Shown: positions 23,206 through 31,881, counted from the stretch's first letter. The stretch: DNA of 42,781 nucleotides from an uncultured Prevotella sp. (GCA_934254985.1 CAKQMS010000026.1:1-42781); one strand, 5' to 3'. Numbers and translations are program-made. The notes: a model not told the origin generated them from the letters alone.

Positions 23206-24735
23206 ATGAATAAGACTTATATTTCTATTGCCCTTTTGTCGCCATTTGTCTGTTCGTCGACAATGGCAAAGAAAGCAAAAGTAGACAAAGAACATCCTAA
23301 CGTCATCATAATTCTTGCCGACGACCTCGGCTATGGCGACTTGGGATGCTATGGTGCAAAGAATGTGCAGACACCAAATGTAGACAAACTGGCAAACCAG
23401 GGTATTCGCTTCACCGATGCTCACGCCATAGCCTCTACCAGCACTCCTTCGCGTTATTCGCTTTTGACTGGAGAATACGCTTGGCGCAAGCCTGGCACCG
23501 ATGTGGCTCCAGGCGATGCTGGAATGATAATCCAACCTTCGCAGTTTACTATGGCTGATATGTTTAAGAGTGTGGGCTATTCTACTTGCGCCATAGGCAA
23601 ATGGCATCTTGGATTAGGCTCAGAGACAGGTAAGCAAGACTGGAATGCACCATTGCCTTCGGCATTGGCAGACATAGGTTTCGACTACCATTATATCATG
23701 GCTGCCACAGCCGACCGTGTGCCTTGTGTATATATAGAAAATGGTAAGGTGGCAAACTATGATTCTTCGGCTCCTATTGAGGTTAGCTATGAAAAAAACT
23801 TTGAAGGCGAACCTACAGGCAAGGACAATCCAGAACTTTGCTACAATATGCAGTCGAGCCACGGACATAACATGTCTATCGTGAATGGCATTGGCAGAAT
23901 AGGATATATGAAGGGAGGCGGCAAGGCGCTATGGAAAGATGAGAATATAGCAGACTCTATCACCGCTCATGCCATAGACTTCATTAAGAAGAATAGCGAT
24001 AATCCTTTCTTCCTATATTTCGCTACTAATGATGTGCATGTGCCTCGTTTCCCTCACGACCGCTTCCGTGGTAAGAGTAGCATGGGTGTGCGTGGAGATG
24101 CTATAGTGCAGTTTGACTGGTCGGTAGGCAAGATTATGGAAACCTTGGATAAACTTGGTATTGCCGACAATACCATCGTGCTGTTGACAAGCGACAATGG
24201 TCCTGTGGTCGACGATGGATATCAAGACCGTGCAGAGGAACTGTTGAATGGGCATAAGCCTGCAGGTCCTTGGCGTGGCAACAAGTATAGCGCTTTCGAG
24301 GGTGGTACCGCTATTCCTGTTATCGTGCGTTGGCCTATGGCTGTGAAGGGTGGACAAACATCAGATGTGTTGATGTCGCAGATTGACTTCATGGCTTCTT
24401 TTGGTAATCTGATAGGTGCTAAATTCCCAAAGGGTAGTGCGCCAGATAGCGAAAACCGCATAGGCAACTTGCTTGGCACAGATTCCTCTCATCGCCCTTG
24501 GGTTGTGGAAGAGTCAAACAATCGTGTACTTTCTATCCGCACTAAGGAGTGGAAGTATATTGAGCCAAACGATGGTTCGAAGATGATTCAATGGGGTCCG
24601 AAGATAGAAACAGGCAACGACCCTAATCCTCAGCTTTATCGAATCTCCGACAATCTATATGAGCAAGATAATGTTGCAGAATCTAATCCACAGGTGGTAT
24701 TCGAGATGCAGAATATCTTGCGAAGAGTGAGATAA
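23206..24735 (+). CDS. Serine-type sulfatase (arylsulfatase A family)
   Basis: This 509-residue protein has a short N-terminal export signal (about residues 1-21). The signature STPSR (79-83) before YSLLTGEYAWR makes S79 the formylglycine precursor. Metal ligands DD (39-40), the catalytic-site GKWHLGLG and TSDNGPVVDDG are kept. A central insert (about 150-250) containing VPCVYIENGKVANYD and a histidine-rich NMQSSHGHNM sets it apart from the two upstream sulfatases, so it probably acts on a different sulfate position. The exact subfamily is uncertain. It follows the maturase by 85 repeat-filled bases and precedes the sialidase by 45. Confidence 0.92.
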   Translation: MNKTYISIALLSPFVCSSTMAKKAKVDKEHPNVIIILADDLGYGDLGCYGAKNVQTPNVDKLANQGIRFTDAHAIASTSTPSRYSLLTGEYAWRKPGTDVAPGDAGMIIQPSQFTMADMFKSVGYSTCAIGKWHLGLGSETGKQDWNAPLPSALADIGFDYHYIMAATADRVPCVYIENGKVANYDSSAPIEVSYEKNFEGEPTGKDNPELCYNMQSSHGHNMSIVNGIGRIGYMKGGGKALWKDENIADSITAHAIDFIKKNSDNPFFLYFATNDVHVPRFPHDRFRGKSSMGVRGDAIVQFDWSVGKIMETLDKLGIADNTIVLLTSDNGPVVDDGYQDRAEELLNGHKPAGPWRGNKYSAFEGGTAIPVIVRWPMAVKGGQTSDVLMSQIDFMASFGNLIGAKFPKGSAPDSENRIGNLLGTDSSHRPWVVEESNNRVLSIRTKEWKYIEPNDGSKMIQWGPKIETGNDPNPQLYRISDNLYEQDNVAESNPQVVFEMQNILRRVR

Positions 24736-24763
24736 AACGAGATAGAGTGAGATAGAAAAAGAA
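24724..24763 (+). repeat. 20-bp tandem duplication spanning a sulfatase stop codon
   Basis: AGAGTGAGATA occurs at 24724-24734 and again at 24744-24754, a 20-bp period. The first copy holds the final codons and stop of the third sulfatase. Confidence 0.7.
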
Positions 24764-24780
24764 ATCATAAAATTACCAAT

Positions 24781-26004
24781 ATGAAGAAATGTAATTTATT
24801 AAAGAGATTATCGCAGCGCAGATTTTTTGCAGCAGCCATAGCATGGCTGTTGTTTGCTGCGCCTGTTATTGCCTCCGACATCTTGTTTAAAAAAGAAGTA
24901 GGCGAGTATCGTATTCCTGCTATCGTGGAATGTAAATCGGGCAAGCTGATAGCATTCTCCGACCATCGCTACGACGGTACAGATATCGGATGGGGACACC
25001 ATATAGACATCGTATTAAAGGTAAGCTGCGATGGTGGCAAGACATGGAGCCAAGATGAGCTGATGGTGGCTAAAGGCGGTAGCAGAATAGAAACCGACTT
25101 TGATTGCGGTCATGGAGATGCTGCAGCTGTGGTAGATCGTAAGACTGGTGAGATTCTTATGATGTGTGCTTCGGGTGGTATCGGCTTTTGGGATTCAAAC
25201 CGTGAGAATCCTATCAAGGTGGGCAGATACTACAGCAACGACGAGGGTAAGACTTGGAAAGGTGAAGAGGTTACACGCCAAATCTATGACCTTATGCCAG
25301 ATATAAAAGGTGGATTTTTTACCAGCGGAAGAATATTGCAGAGCAGCAGAATAAAAGTGGGAAGCCATTATAGAATTTATTCGGTGTTTGCAACAGACAA
25401 AGGCAACCGTGTGCTATATAGCGACGACTTCGGTAAAAACTGGGGTGTGCTTGGTGCGCAGTCGAATGCTACAGAAGCAGCACCAAAGGGTGACGAGGCA
25501 AAGGTTGAAGAACTTCCTAATGGCGATATCTTGCTGAGTAGCCGTGTTAAGAGTGGCAGATATTTCAATATCTATAACTACGACAATGCCAAGGCTGCTA
25601 CAGGCAAATGGGCAGAGGTAGTATTCTCTTCTGCCGAATGCAACGGTATCGCAGCAAGCGATAATGCTTGCAATGGCGAACTGGTGTTGGCTAAAGCTAA
25701 AAAGAACGGCAAGAAAACAAACCTTTTGTTGCAGAGTGTGCCTTTAGGACCTAAGCGCTCAAATGTGGCTATATTCTATAAGGAGATAAAGAATGCTGCC
25801 GACTATGCCAATCCTCAAACTATTGCCAAGGATTGGGAAGGATGCTTCAAGGTTAGCAATACCGACTCTGGGTATTCTACCATGATTCAAGACCGCAAGG
25901 GAAACATCTTATTCCTTATGGAAGAGAATTTCTTGGTAGACCATTACGACATAGTGTTCGATAAACTGACTATAAGTCAGATTACCGGCAATAAATACGA
26001 ATAG
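24781..26004 (+). CDS. GH33 exo-alpha-sialidase
   Basis: This 407-residue exported protein has an N-terminal signal ending near residue 31 (APVIA-S). YRIP (43-46) is the family's first arginine-triad motif. Three Asp-box repeats follow: SCDGGKTW (82-89), SNDEGKTW and SDDFGKNW. ELPNGDILLSSRV, SGYSTMIQDRKG and the late LMEE region match the positions of the other catalytic arginines, the tyrosine and its glutamate partner. It would remove terminal sialic acid in the periplasm or at the surface. It is the last gene of the sulfatase cluster. No sialic-acid lyase, epimerase, kinase or transporter genes are in the window. The six-bladed propeller fills the protein, with no extra binding module. Confidence 0.9.
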   Translation: MKKCNLLKRLSQRRFFAAAIAWLLFAAPVIASDILFKKEVGEYRIPAIVECKSGKLIAFSDHRYDGTDIGWGHHIDIVLKVSCDGGKTWSQDELMVAKGGSRIETDFDCGHGDAAAVVDRKTGEILMMCASGGIGFWDSNRENPIKVGRYYSNDEGKTWKGEEVTRQIYDLMPDIKGGFFTSGRILQSSRIKVGSHYRIYSVFATDKGNRVLYSDDFGKNWGVLGAQSNATEAAPKGDEAKVEELPNGDILLSSRVKSGRYFNIYNYDNAKAATGKWAEVVFSSAECNGIAASDNACNGELVLAKAKKNGKKTNLLLQSVPLGPKRSNVAIFYKEIKNAADYANPQTIAKDWEGCFKVSNTDSGYSTMIQDRKGNILFLMEENFLVDHYDIVFDKLTISQITGNKYE

Positions 26005-26028
26005 CATTTTTTAGCTATCTTAAGCTAT

Positions 26029-27150
26029 TTACATCATCAAATCGCTCATCACCATATCGCTCACATATAAGCCCTTGCGACTTAAGCTCAGACGATTGTC
26101 TGTTAGGGTTAATAAGCCTTGGGCGATATGGCGTTGAGCCTCGGTGAGTAGATGATGACGATATTTTTCTTCCAACCCATTGATGTCGATACCTTCCTTT
26201 GTTCTAAGGGCTGTTGTTATGAGGTCGTCGTAGTGGGTGTCGCTATCGATAACCTCACTCTCAGAAGGCAATATGCCATTGCTTATTGCCTCGATATATT
26301 TCTTTATGTTGTCTACGTTCCAACTTCTTGTTGCCTTGTTGTAGGAATGAGCCGAAGCACCTATGCCGAGGTAGGGAATGTCGTGCCAATAGCTGCTGTT
26401 GTGGCATGAGCGAAACGAGGTGCCATCGGCAGCTATGCGAGCAAAGTTGCTTATCTCGTAGTGGTCGTAGCCATTAGCGCTAAGGGTGTCTATCAATACA
26501 TTATACATTTCAAGGCTCAGCTCTTCGTCAATCTCCTTCACCTTTCCTTGCTCAAGCATTCTGCCAAGAGTAGTTCCCTCTTCATACATCAAACTATAGG
26601 CAGATATATGCTCTGGCTTTAGGGCGAGAGCCTGACGGATATCGGAGCGCCAATCGTCGAGAGTTTCTTCAGGAAAACCAAACATAAGGTCGATGCTGAT
26701 ATTATGAATTCCAGCTTGGCGCAGAATGTCGACAGCACGTATAGCCTCGCTGGCATCATGGCGACGATGCAGAAACTTCAAACGATTATTGTCGAAAGTC
26801 TGCATGCCCATGCTCACACGGTTTACGGGCAAGCCACGCAGCAATTCAGTAGTAACATCGTCGGGATTACACTCCATAGTAATCTCGGCATTGGGGTCTA
26901 CATCATACACCTTATATATATATAGGAACAGACGCTCGAGATTTTCGTGCGTAAGTTGCGATGGTGTGCCACCACCAAGATATATTGTTGAGATATGCTT
27001 ATCCGCATCGGGCAAGGCAGCTCTAAGCTCCATCTCTCGGCATAGAGCATCTACATATTTATCTTGAAGCTCGGGCAGGGTGGTGGAGTAGAATCCGCAA
27101 TAAATGCAGCGGCTTGCACAAAAGGGTATGTGAATGTATAATCCTGTCAT
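26029..27150 (-). CDS. hemW: Radical SAM heme chaperone HemW-like protein
   Basis: This 373-residue protein has the motif CASRCIYC (C11, C15, C18) without the fourth cysteine that marks true coproporphyrinogen dehydrogenase HemN. IYLGGGTPSQL, SMGMQTF, SIDLMFGFPEE and the C-terminal HemN-like domain place it in the HemW group. The family is often annotated as oxygen-independent coproporphyrinogen III oxidase, but HemW proteins are linked to heme delivery. The gene converges on the sialidase gene, with 24 bases between the stops, and is not part of the glycan locus. Its -7 promoter box almost touches the start codon. Confidence 0.88.
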   Translation of the reverse strand: MTGLYIHIPFCASRCIYCGFYSTTLPELQDKYVDALCREMELRAALPDADKHISTIYLGGGTPSQLTHENLERLFLYIYKVYDVDPNAEITMECNPDDVTTELLRGLPVNRVSMGMQTFDNNRLKFLHRRHDASEAIRAVDILRQAGIHNISIDLMFGFPEETLDDWRSDIRQALALKPEHISAYSLMYEEGTTLGRMLEQGKVKEIDEELSLEMYNVLIDTLSANGYDHYEISNFARIAADGTSFRSCHNSSYWHDIPYLGIGASAHSYNKATRSWNVDNIKKYIEAISNGILPSESEVIDSDTHYDDLITTALRTKEGIDINGLEEKYRHHLLTEAQRHIAQGLLTLTDNRLSLSRKGLYVSDMVMSDLMM

Positions 27151-27157
27151 AATGGTG

Positions 27158-27165
27158 CAAAATTA
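27158..27165 (-). promoter_or_regulatory. -7 box just upstream of hemW
   Basis: TAATTTTG on the minus strand matches TAnnTTTG and ends seven bases before the hemW ATG. No good -33 element is seen at the usual spacing. If it is real, the transcript would start at or next to the start codon. Confidence 0.4.
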
Positions 27166-27331
27166 CTAATAACTATTTGCAAAATACTAATAAGTGTAAA
27201 AATATTGCCATCTTTATGCTCTTTTTCTTGGTTGTGTCGCAAAAAAGTTCTAACTTAGACGGCAGAATTTGAGTTTTACTCTATTCTAACCTTTTACAGA
27301 ACTATATTACTAACAACTTAAATCTTTTGAT

Positions 27332-29485
27332 ATGAGAGTATATCAGACTAATGAAATCAAAAACATTGCCCTTGTTGGCAGTGCGGGTTCAGGCAAGACC
27401 ACTCTTGCCGAGAGTATGTTGTTTGAAGCAGGCATCATTAAGCGCCGTGGCACAGTGGAAGCCAAAAATACGGTTAGTGATTATTTCCCTGTAGAGCAGG
27501 AATATGGATATTCTGTATTCCCAACTGTATTCCATGCAGAATGGAATAATAAGAAACTCAACATCATCGACTGCCCAGGTTCTGATGACTTCGTGGGTGG
27601 TACCATCACAGCACTCAACGTAACAGATGAGGCTGTTATTCTTATCAACGGACAGTATGGTCCTGAGGTTGGTACTCAAAACCATTTCCGCTACACCGAG
27701 AAACTTAAGAAACCTGTAATCTTCCTTATCAATCAGCTTGATAGCGATAAGTGCGACTTTGACGCTATCATCGCAAGCATGCAGGAGATTTATGGTCCTA
27801 AGTGTGTTCAGATACAATATCCTATTTCTACAGGCCCTGGCTTCAATTCTTTGATCGACGTGCTGTTGATGAAGAAGTATTCATGGAAGCCTGAGGGTGG
27901 CGCTCCTATCATTGAGGATATCCCTGCAGAAGAAATGGACAAAGCCATGGAGCTCCACAAGGCTCTCGTTGAGGCTGCAGCCGAGAACGATGAGGGATTG
28001 ATGGAGAAATTCTTCGAGGAGGAAGCTCTTTCCGAAGATGAACTTCGCGAGGGTATCCGCAAGGGTTTGGTTACACGCTCTATATTCCCAGTATTCTGCG
28101 TTTGCGCAGGCAAGGATATGGGTGTACGTCGCTTGATGGAATTCTTGGGCAATGTAGTTCCTTTCGTTAGCGAGATGCCTAAGTTGCACAACACTCGTGG
28201 CGAAGAGGTTACTCCTGATTCTAATGGTCCTGAGTCATTGTATTTCTTCAAGACTGGTATGGAGCCACATATCGGTGAGGTTTCTTACTTTAAGGTGATG
28301 AGTGGTAGCGTTAAGCCAGGCGACGACTTGTCGAATGCTGACCGTGGTTCTAAGGAGCGTATTGGTCAGATTTATGCTTGCGCTGGTGCTAACCGTATTC
28401 CTGTAGATCAGCTTTGCGCTGGCGATATCGGCTGTACTGTTAAGCTTAAGGACGTGAAGACAGGAAATACTCTCAACGGTAAGGATACAGAACAGCATTT
28501 CGACTTCATTAAATATCCTAACTCTAAATATTCTCGTTCTATCAAGGCTGTTAACTCTGCTGAAACAGAGAAGCTTATGGCTGCTATGCTGAAGATGCGC
28601 CAAGAAGATCCAACATGGGTAGTAGAGCAGTCTAAGGAGTTACGCCAGACTATCGTTCATGGTCAGGGCGAATTCCACCTTCGCACATTGAAGTGGCGTT
28701 TGGAGAACAACGAGAAGATTCAGGTGCAGTTTGGTGAACCAAAGATTCCTTATCGCGAAACTATCACAAAGATGGCTCGTGCCGAATATCGTCATAAGAA
28801 GCAGAGTGGTGGTGCCGGACAGTTTGGTGAAGTTCACCTTATCGTAGAGCCATACGCAGAGGGTATGCCAGACCCAACAACATATAAGTTTAATGGTCAG
28901 GAGTTCAAGATGAACATCAAGGGCCGTGAGGAAGTTAACCTCGAGTGGGGTGGCAAGTTGGTATTCATCAACTCTGTAGTAGGTGGTGCTATCGATGCTC
29001 GCTTCATGCCTGCTATCCTCAAGGGTATCATGGAGCGCATGGAGTCTGGTCCGTTGACAGGTAGCTACGCTCGCGACGTACGAGTTATCGTTTATGACGG
29101 TAAGATGCACCCAGTAGACTCTAACGAACTCTCGTTCATGCTCGCAGCTCGTCATGCCTTCTCAGAGGCATTCAAGAATGCAGGTCCTAAGATTCTCGAG
29201 CCTATCTATGACCTCGAGGTTTATGTACCTTCTGACTTCATGGGCGATGTGATGAGCGACCTTCAGGGACGTCGTGCCCTCATCATGGGTATGGACTCTG
29301 AGGCTGGTTATCAGAAGCTTCAGGCTAAGATTCCATTGAAGGAACTCTCTAACTATAGTATTGCATTGAGTTCATTGACTGGTGGCCGTGCTTCATTTAC
29401 AACAAAGTTCGCAAGCTACGAACTTGTTCCTAACGATATCCAACAGCAGCTCATCGATGCTCACGCTTCTGAGGAAGAGGAATAA
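27332..29485 (+). CDS. EF-G paralog (EF-G2 type) lacking the GTPase histidine
   Basis: This 717-residue protein has the full EF-G domain order: G domain (about 8-275), domain II (300-390), domain III (400-475), domain IV (480-600) and domain V (605-700). The P-loop GSAGSGKT (16-23) is intact. The G3 motif is DCPGSDDF (80-87), where canonical EF-G has DxPGHxDF, so the catalytic histidine is S84. The switch I RGITI is replaced by YGYSV (58-62), and the G4 motif is NQLD (134-137). This matches, from memory, the Bacteroides EF-G paralog reported to support translocation without GTP hydrolysis during carbon starvation. It is not next to ribosomal genes. It has its own long upstream region, but I could not recognise a promoter there. 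Confidence 0.88.
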   Translation: MRVYQTNEIKNIALVGSAGSGKTTLAESMLFEAGIIKRRGTVEAKNTVSDYFPVEQEYGYSVFPTVFHAEWNNKKLNIIDCPGSDDFVGGTITALNVTDEAVILINGQYGPEVGTQNHFRYTEKLKKPVIFLINQLDSDKCDFDAIIASMQEIYGPKCVQIQYPISTGPGFNSLIDVLLMKKYSWKPEGGAPIIEDIPAEEMDKAMELHKALVEAAAENDEGLMEKFFEEEALSEDELREGIRKGLVTRSIFPVFCVCAGKDMGVRRLMEFLGNVVPFVSEMPKLHNTRGEEVTPDSNGPESLYFFKTGMEPHIGEVSYFKVMSGSVKPGDDLSNADRGSKERIGQIYACAGANRIPVDQLCAGDIGCTVKLKDVKTGNTLNGKDTEQHFDFIKYPNSKYSRSIKAVNSAETEKLMAAMLKMRQEDPTWVVEQSKELRQTIVHGQGEFHLRTLKWRLENNEKIQVQFGEPKIPYRETITKMARAEYRHKKQSGGAGQFGEVHLIVEPYAEGMPDPTTYKFNGQEFKMNIKGREEVNLEWGGKLVFINSVVGGAIDARFMPAILKGIMERMESGPLTGSYARDVRVIVYDGKMHPVDSNELSFMLAARHAFSEAFKNAGPKILEPIYDLEVYVPSDFMGDVMSDLQGRRALIMGMDSEAGYQKLQAKIPLKELSNYSIALSSLTGGRASFTTKFASYELVPNDIQQQLIDAHASEEEE

Positions 29486-29490
29486 AATAT

Positions 29491-29695
29491 AAGTGAAGAG
29501 TGAAGAATTTAAGTGAAGAGTGAAGAACGAAGAGTGAAGAATCTAATGGTTTATAAAACTATTTAATTCTTAGCCTTCCCCTTCACCCTCCACTTTCACT
29601 CTTCACTTTTCACTTTTATTATTTACCTCACAAACTATTTAATTCTTCACTCTTCGTGATTCACTTAAATTCTTCACTCTTCACTCTTCACTTTT
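29491..29695. repeat. Large imperfect inverted repeat built of GTGAAGA heptamers
   Basis: The left arm (29491-29542) is made of GTGAAGA-type units, and the right arm (29642-29695) holds the reverse complement TCTTCAC-type units. A further short run lies between them (about 29581-29616). The arms match over roughly 45 bases with a few gaps. AACTATTTAATTCTT is also duplicated (about 29568 and 29634). Folded, this would be a long hairpin between the EF-G2 and nfeD-like genes, and may act as terminator or mRNA stabiliser. Confidence 0.85.
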
Positions 29696-29705
29696 CGTTT
29701 AAATT

Positions 29706-30293
29706 ATGGTAGACAACTTTTATAATTGGTTTATGATGCTCCCAGCCTTGGAACAGGTGTTTTGGGTTTGCGCAATGATTAGCTCATTCTTTTTTGTAAT
29801 TCAACTCTTACTTACGCTCATCGGAATGGACTCAAGTGATGTTTGTGTCGACTTTGATGGTCCCGACACAATGGATCTTGGCGGAGGAGTTTCGCTCTTT
29901 ACAGTTCGTGCCTTCGTTAATTTCCTCTTGGGTTTTGGCTGGGGTGGTCTCAGCGTATGCCAACTCACTCGCAATGTCTTAGTAATAGTTCTTGTAGCTT
30001 TGGCTACAGGAGTTTTGTTTGTGTGGGTGATAAGGCTCCTTTATAAGAATGTTCGCCATCTTGAATATAATGCCGCTTTCAATATTGAAGAATGCGTAGG
30101 CAAAACAGCCACCGTATATCTTCGTATTCCTGCCAATAATGTAGGAGTAGGCAAGGTGCAGATTAGCGTGCGTGGTTCTGTGCACGAAATAGATGCCTGC
30201 AGCGATGGAGAATTTATTCCTACAGGTGCCAAGGTGCGCATTTTGGAGGTTATTGACAAGGATATATTAAAAGTAGAAAAACTAAATAAATAA
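29706..30293 (+). CDS. NfeD-like membrane protein, partner of flotillin
   Basis: This 195-residue protein has an N-terminal hydrophobic helix (about 14-40), then one or two more membrane segments (about 68-115), and a C-terminal OB-fold-like domain (about 130-193). GKTATVYLRIPANNVGVGKV and GAKVRILEVIDKDILKVEKL are typical of NfeD proteins. The next gene, eight bases downstream, codes for a flotillin; the pair is a classic conserved unit thought to organise membrane microdomains. A TTCACTC-type array ends about ten bases before its ATG and probably occupies the region where the promoter or leader should be. Confidence 0.85.
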   Translation: MVDNFYNWFMMLPALEQVFWVCAMISSFFFVIQLLLTLIGMDSSDVCVDFDGPDTMDLGGGVSLFTVRAFVNFLLGFGWGGLSVCQLTRNVLVIVLVALATGVLFVWVIRLLYKNVRHLEYNAAFNIEECVGKTATVYLRIPANNVGVGKVQISVRGSVHEIDACSDGEFIPTGAKVRILEVIDKDILKVEKLNK

Positions 30294-30300
30294 TAATATT

Positions 30301-31668
30301 ATGATTGAATCTGTTTATGTGATTTTAGCTTTGGTGGTGCTTGTTGTGGGCACTCTCCTTGCTTTAATTAATCGTTATCGCCGTTGTCCATCAGACAAGA
30401 TTTTGGTTATCTATGGTGGACGAAAGTCTAAATCGTCGGCAAAGTGTGTGCATGGTGGTGGTGCCTTCGTGTGGCCTATCATAGAAGACTATCAGTATCT
30501 TAGTCTTACACCTATTTCTATAGATGCCAACCTTACCAATGCACTTTCTAAGCAGAATATCCGTGTGGATGTGCCTTGCCGATTTACCGTTGGTGTTTCT
30601 ACCGAGCCTGATAGCATGGCTGCCGCCGCTGAGCGTTTGCTTGGTCTTAGTGCTGGCCAGATTCAGGAGTTGGCTCGCGATATTCTCTTTGGTCAGCTTC
30701 GTCTTGTTATTGCTACAATGAGCATCGAGGAGTTGAATTCCGACCGCGATAAGTTCCTTGAGAGTATCTCTGCCAATGTAGAGGTAGAGTTGAAGAAGAT
30801 TGGTTTGCGACTCATCAACGTCAATGTTACCGATATCAAGGACGAATCGGGATACATCGAGGCTCTTGGTCGTGAGGCTGCCGCTAAGGCTATCAATGAG
30901 GCTAAGGTGCGTGTGGCTGAGCAAGATAAGATAGGTGAAATTGGTAAGGCAGAAGCCGACCGTGAAACTCGCGTTCGTACTGCTGAGGCTAATGCCGAGG
31001 CTGTGAAGGGTGAGAACGAGGCTAAGGTTGCCATCGCTGCTTCCGAGGCTTACCGTCGTGAGCGTGAGGCTGAGGCTCAGCGCAAGGCTATAGCATCAGA
31101 GAAGGTGCAAGAGGCTAAGGCTTTGGAAGAGGCTTATGCTGCACAGAAGATTGCCGAGGAGGCTCGTGCAGAGCGTGAGCGTTCTACTCAGAATGCCAAC
31201 ATCCTTGTGCCACAAGAGATAGAGAAGCGCCGTCGTATCATCGAGGCTGAAGCTGAGGCTGAGAAGGTTCGCGTAAATGCTAAAGGTGAGGCTGATGCTA
31301 CATTCGCTAAGATGGAAGCAGAGGCTAAGGGTCTTTATGAGGTGCTCACCAAGCAGGCTTCGGGTTATAAGGAGATGGTGCTTGCAGCAGGTGGCGATGC
31401 CAACAAGGCTTATATGCTGTTGTTGCTCGAGAAGTTGCCTGAACTCGTTAAGACTCAGGTGGAGGCTGTCAAGGGTATCAATATCGACCACGTTACTGTT
31501 TGGGATGGTGGCAACTCAGCCGATGGCAAGGGTTCTACTGCCAACTTCGTTTCAGGCTTGATGAAATCTGTTCCTCCTCTCCAAGAGCTCTTCGATATGG
31601 CAGGACTTAAGCTCCCTGAGTATTTGGCTAAGGAGCAAGAAAAGAAAGAAGAGAAGAACGAAGAGTGA
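30301..31668 (+). CDS. Flotillin-like SPFH-domain protein
   Basis: This 455-residue protein has an N-terminal membrane helix (about 4-24), an SPFH/band-7 domain (about 30-190), a long Ala/Glu/Arg-rich coiled coil (about 190-345; repeated EAEA and EAKA) and a C-terminal region (350-430) ending in KKEEKNEE. It matches the FloT/YuaG type that works with NfeD proteins. The partner gene lies directly upstream, and a perfect terminator lies downstream. The last codons and stop (GAA GAG TGA) fall in a sequence identical over 21 bases to part of the repeat upstream of nfeD, so the C-terminal tail may have been made by repeat invasion. Confidence 0.92.
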   Translation: MIESVYVILALVVLVVGTLLALINRYRRCPSDKILVIYGGRKSKSSAKCVHGGGAFVWPIIEDYQYLSLTPISIDANLTNALSKQNIRVDVPCRFTVGVSTEPDSMAAAAERLLGLSAGQIQELARDILFGQLRLVIATMSIEELNSDRDKFLESISANVEVELKKIGLRLINVNVTDIKDESGYIEALGREAAAKAINEAKVRVAEQDKIGEIGKAEADRETRVRTAEANAEAVKGENEAKVAIAASEAYRREREAEAQRKAIASEKVQEAKALEEAYAAQKIAEEARAERERSTQNANILVPQEIEKRRRIIEAEAEAEKVRVNAKGEADATFAKMEAEAKGLYEVLTKQASGYKEMVLAAGGDANKAYMLLLLEKLPELVKTQVEAVKGINIDHVTVWDGGNSADGKGSTANFVSGLMKSVPPLQELFDMAGLKLPEYLAKEQEKKEEKNEE

Positions 31669-31673
31669 AGAAT
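31653..31673 (+). repeat. Heptamer-type repeat copy covering the flotillin stop codon
   Basis: These 21 bases are identical to 29522-29542 in the EF-G2/nfeD spacer. The flotillin stop TGA (31666-31668) lies inside it. Confidence 0.85.
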
Positions 31674-31693
31674 TAAATAGTGAATAATAGAAT

Positions 31694-31736
31694 AAAAAGG
31701 TGGCGCATATCAATAATGATAAAGCGCCACCTTTTT
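31694..31736. terminator. Bidirectional-type terminator after the flotillin gene
   Basis: A perfect 13-bp stem (AAAAAGGTGGCGC, 31694-31706, with its complement 31724-31736) has a 17-base loop, A-rich on the left and T-rich on the right. It ends the nfeD-flotillin transcript. The following 150 bases up to the kinase promoter are AT-rich with no gene seen. Confidence 0.9.
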
Positions 31737-31881
31737 CTATTTACTATTTTATACCCTCTCTTATGTTTCTCTTTTCTGTATTTACTTAAATATATCTAAC
31801 TAAAATCTATTAAAAGTGTTAATATTGGCGAATAAGGTGCATTTTGTTAACGTTGAAATGTTAATCAATTAAGATAATAAC

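Noticed and set aside
26004..26029. Terminator between sialidase and hemW
   Set aside because: Only weak AATAGC/GCTATT pairings are present in the 24-base gap, not enough to call.
29491..29695. Insertion sequence or MITE
   Set aside because: There is no transposase and no target-site duplication that I can define; the sequence is made of heptamer units rather than terminal inverted repeats of a single element.
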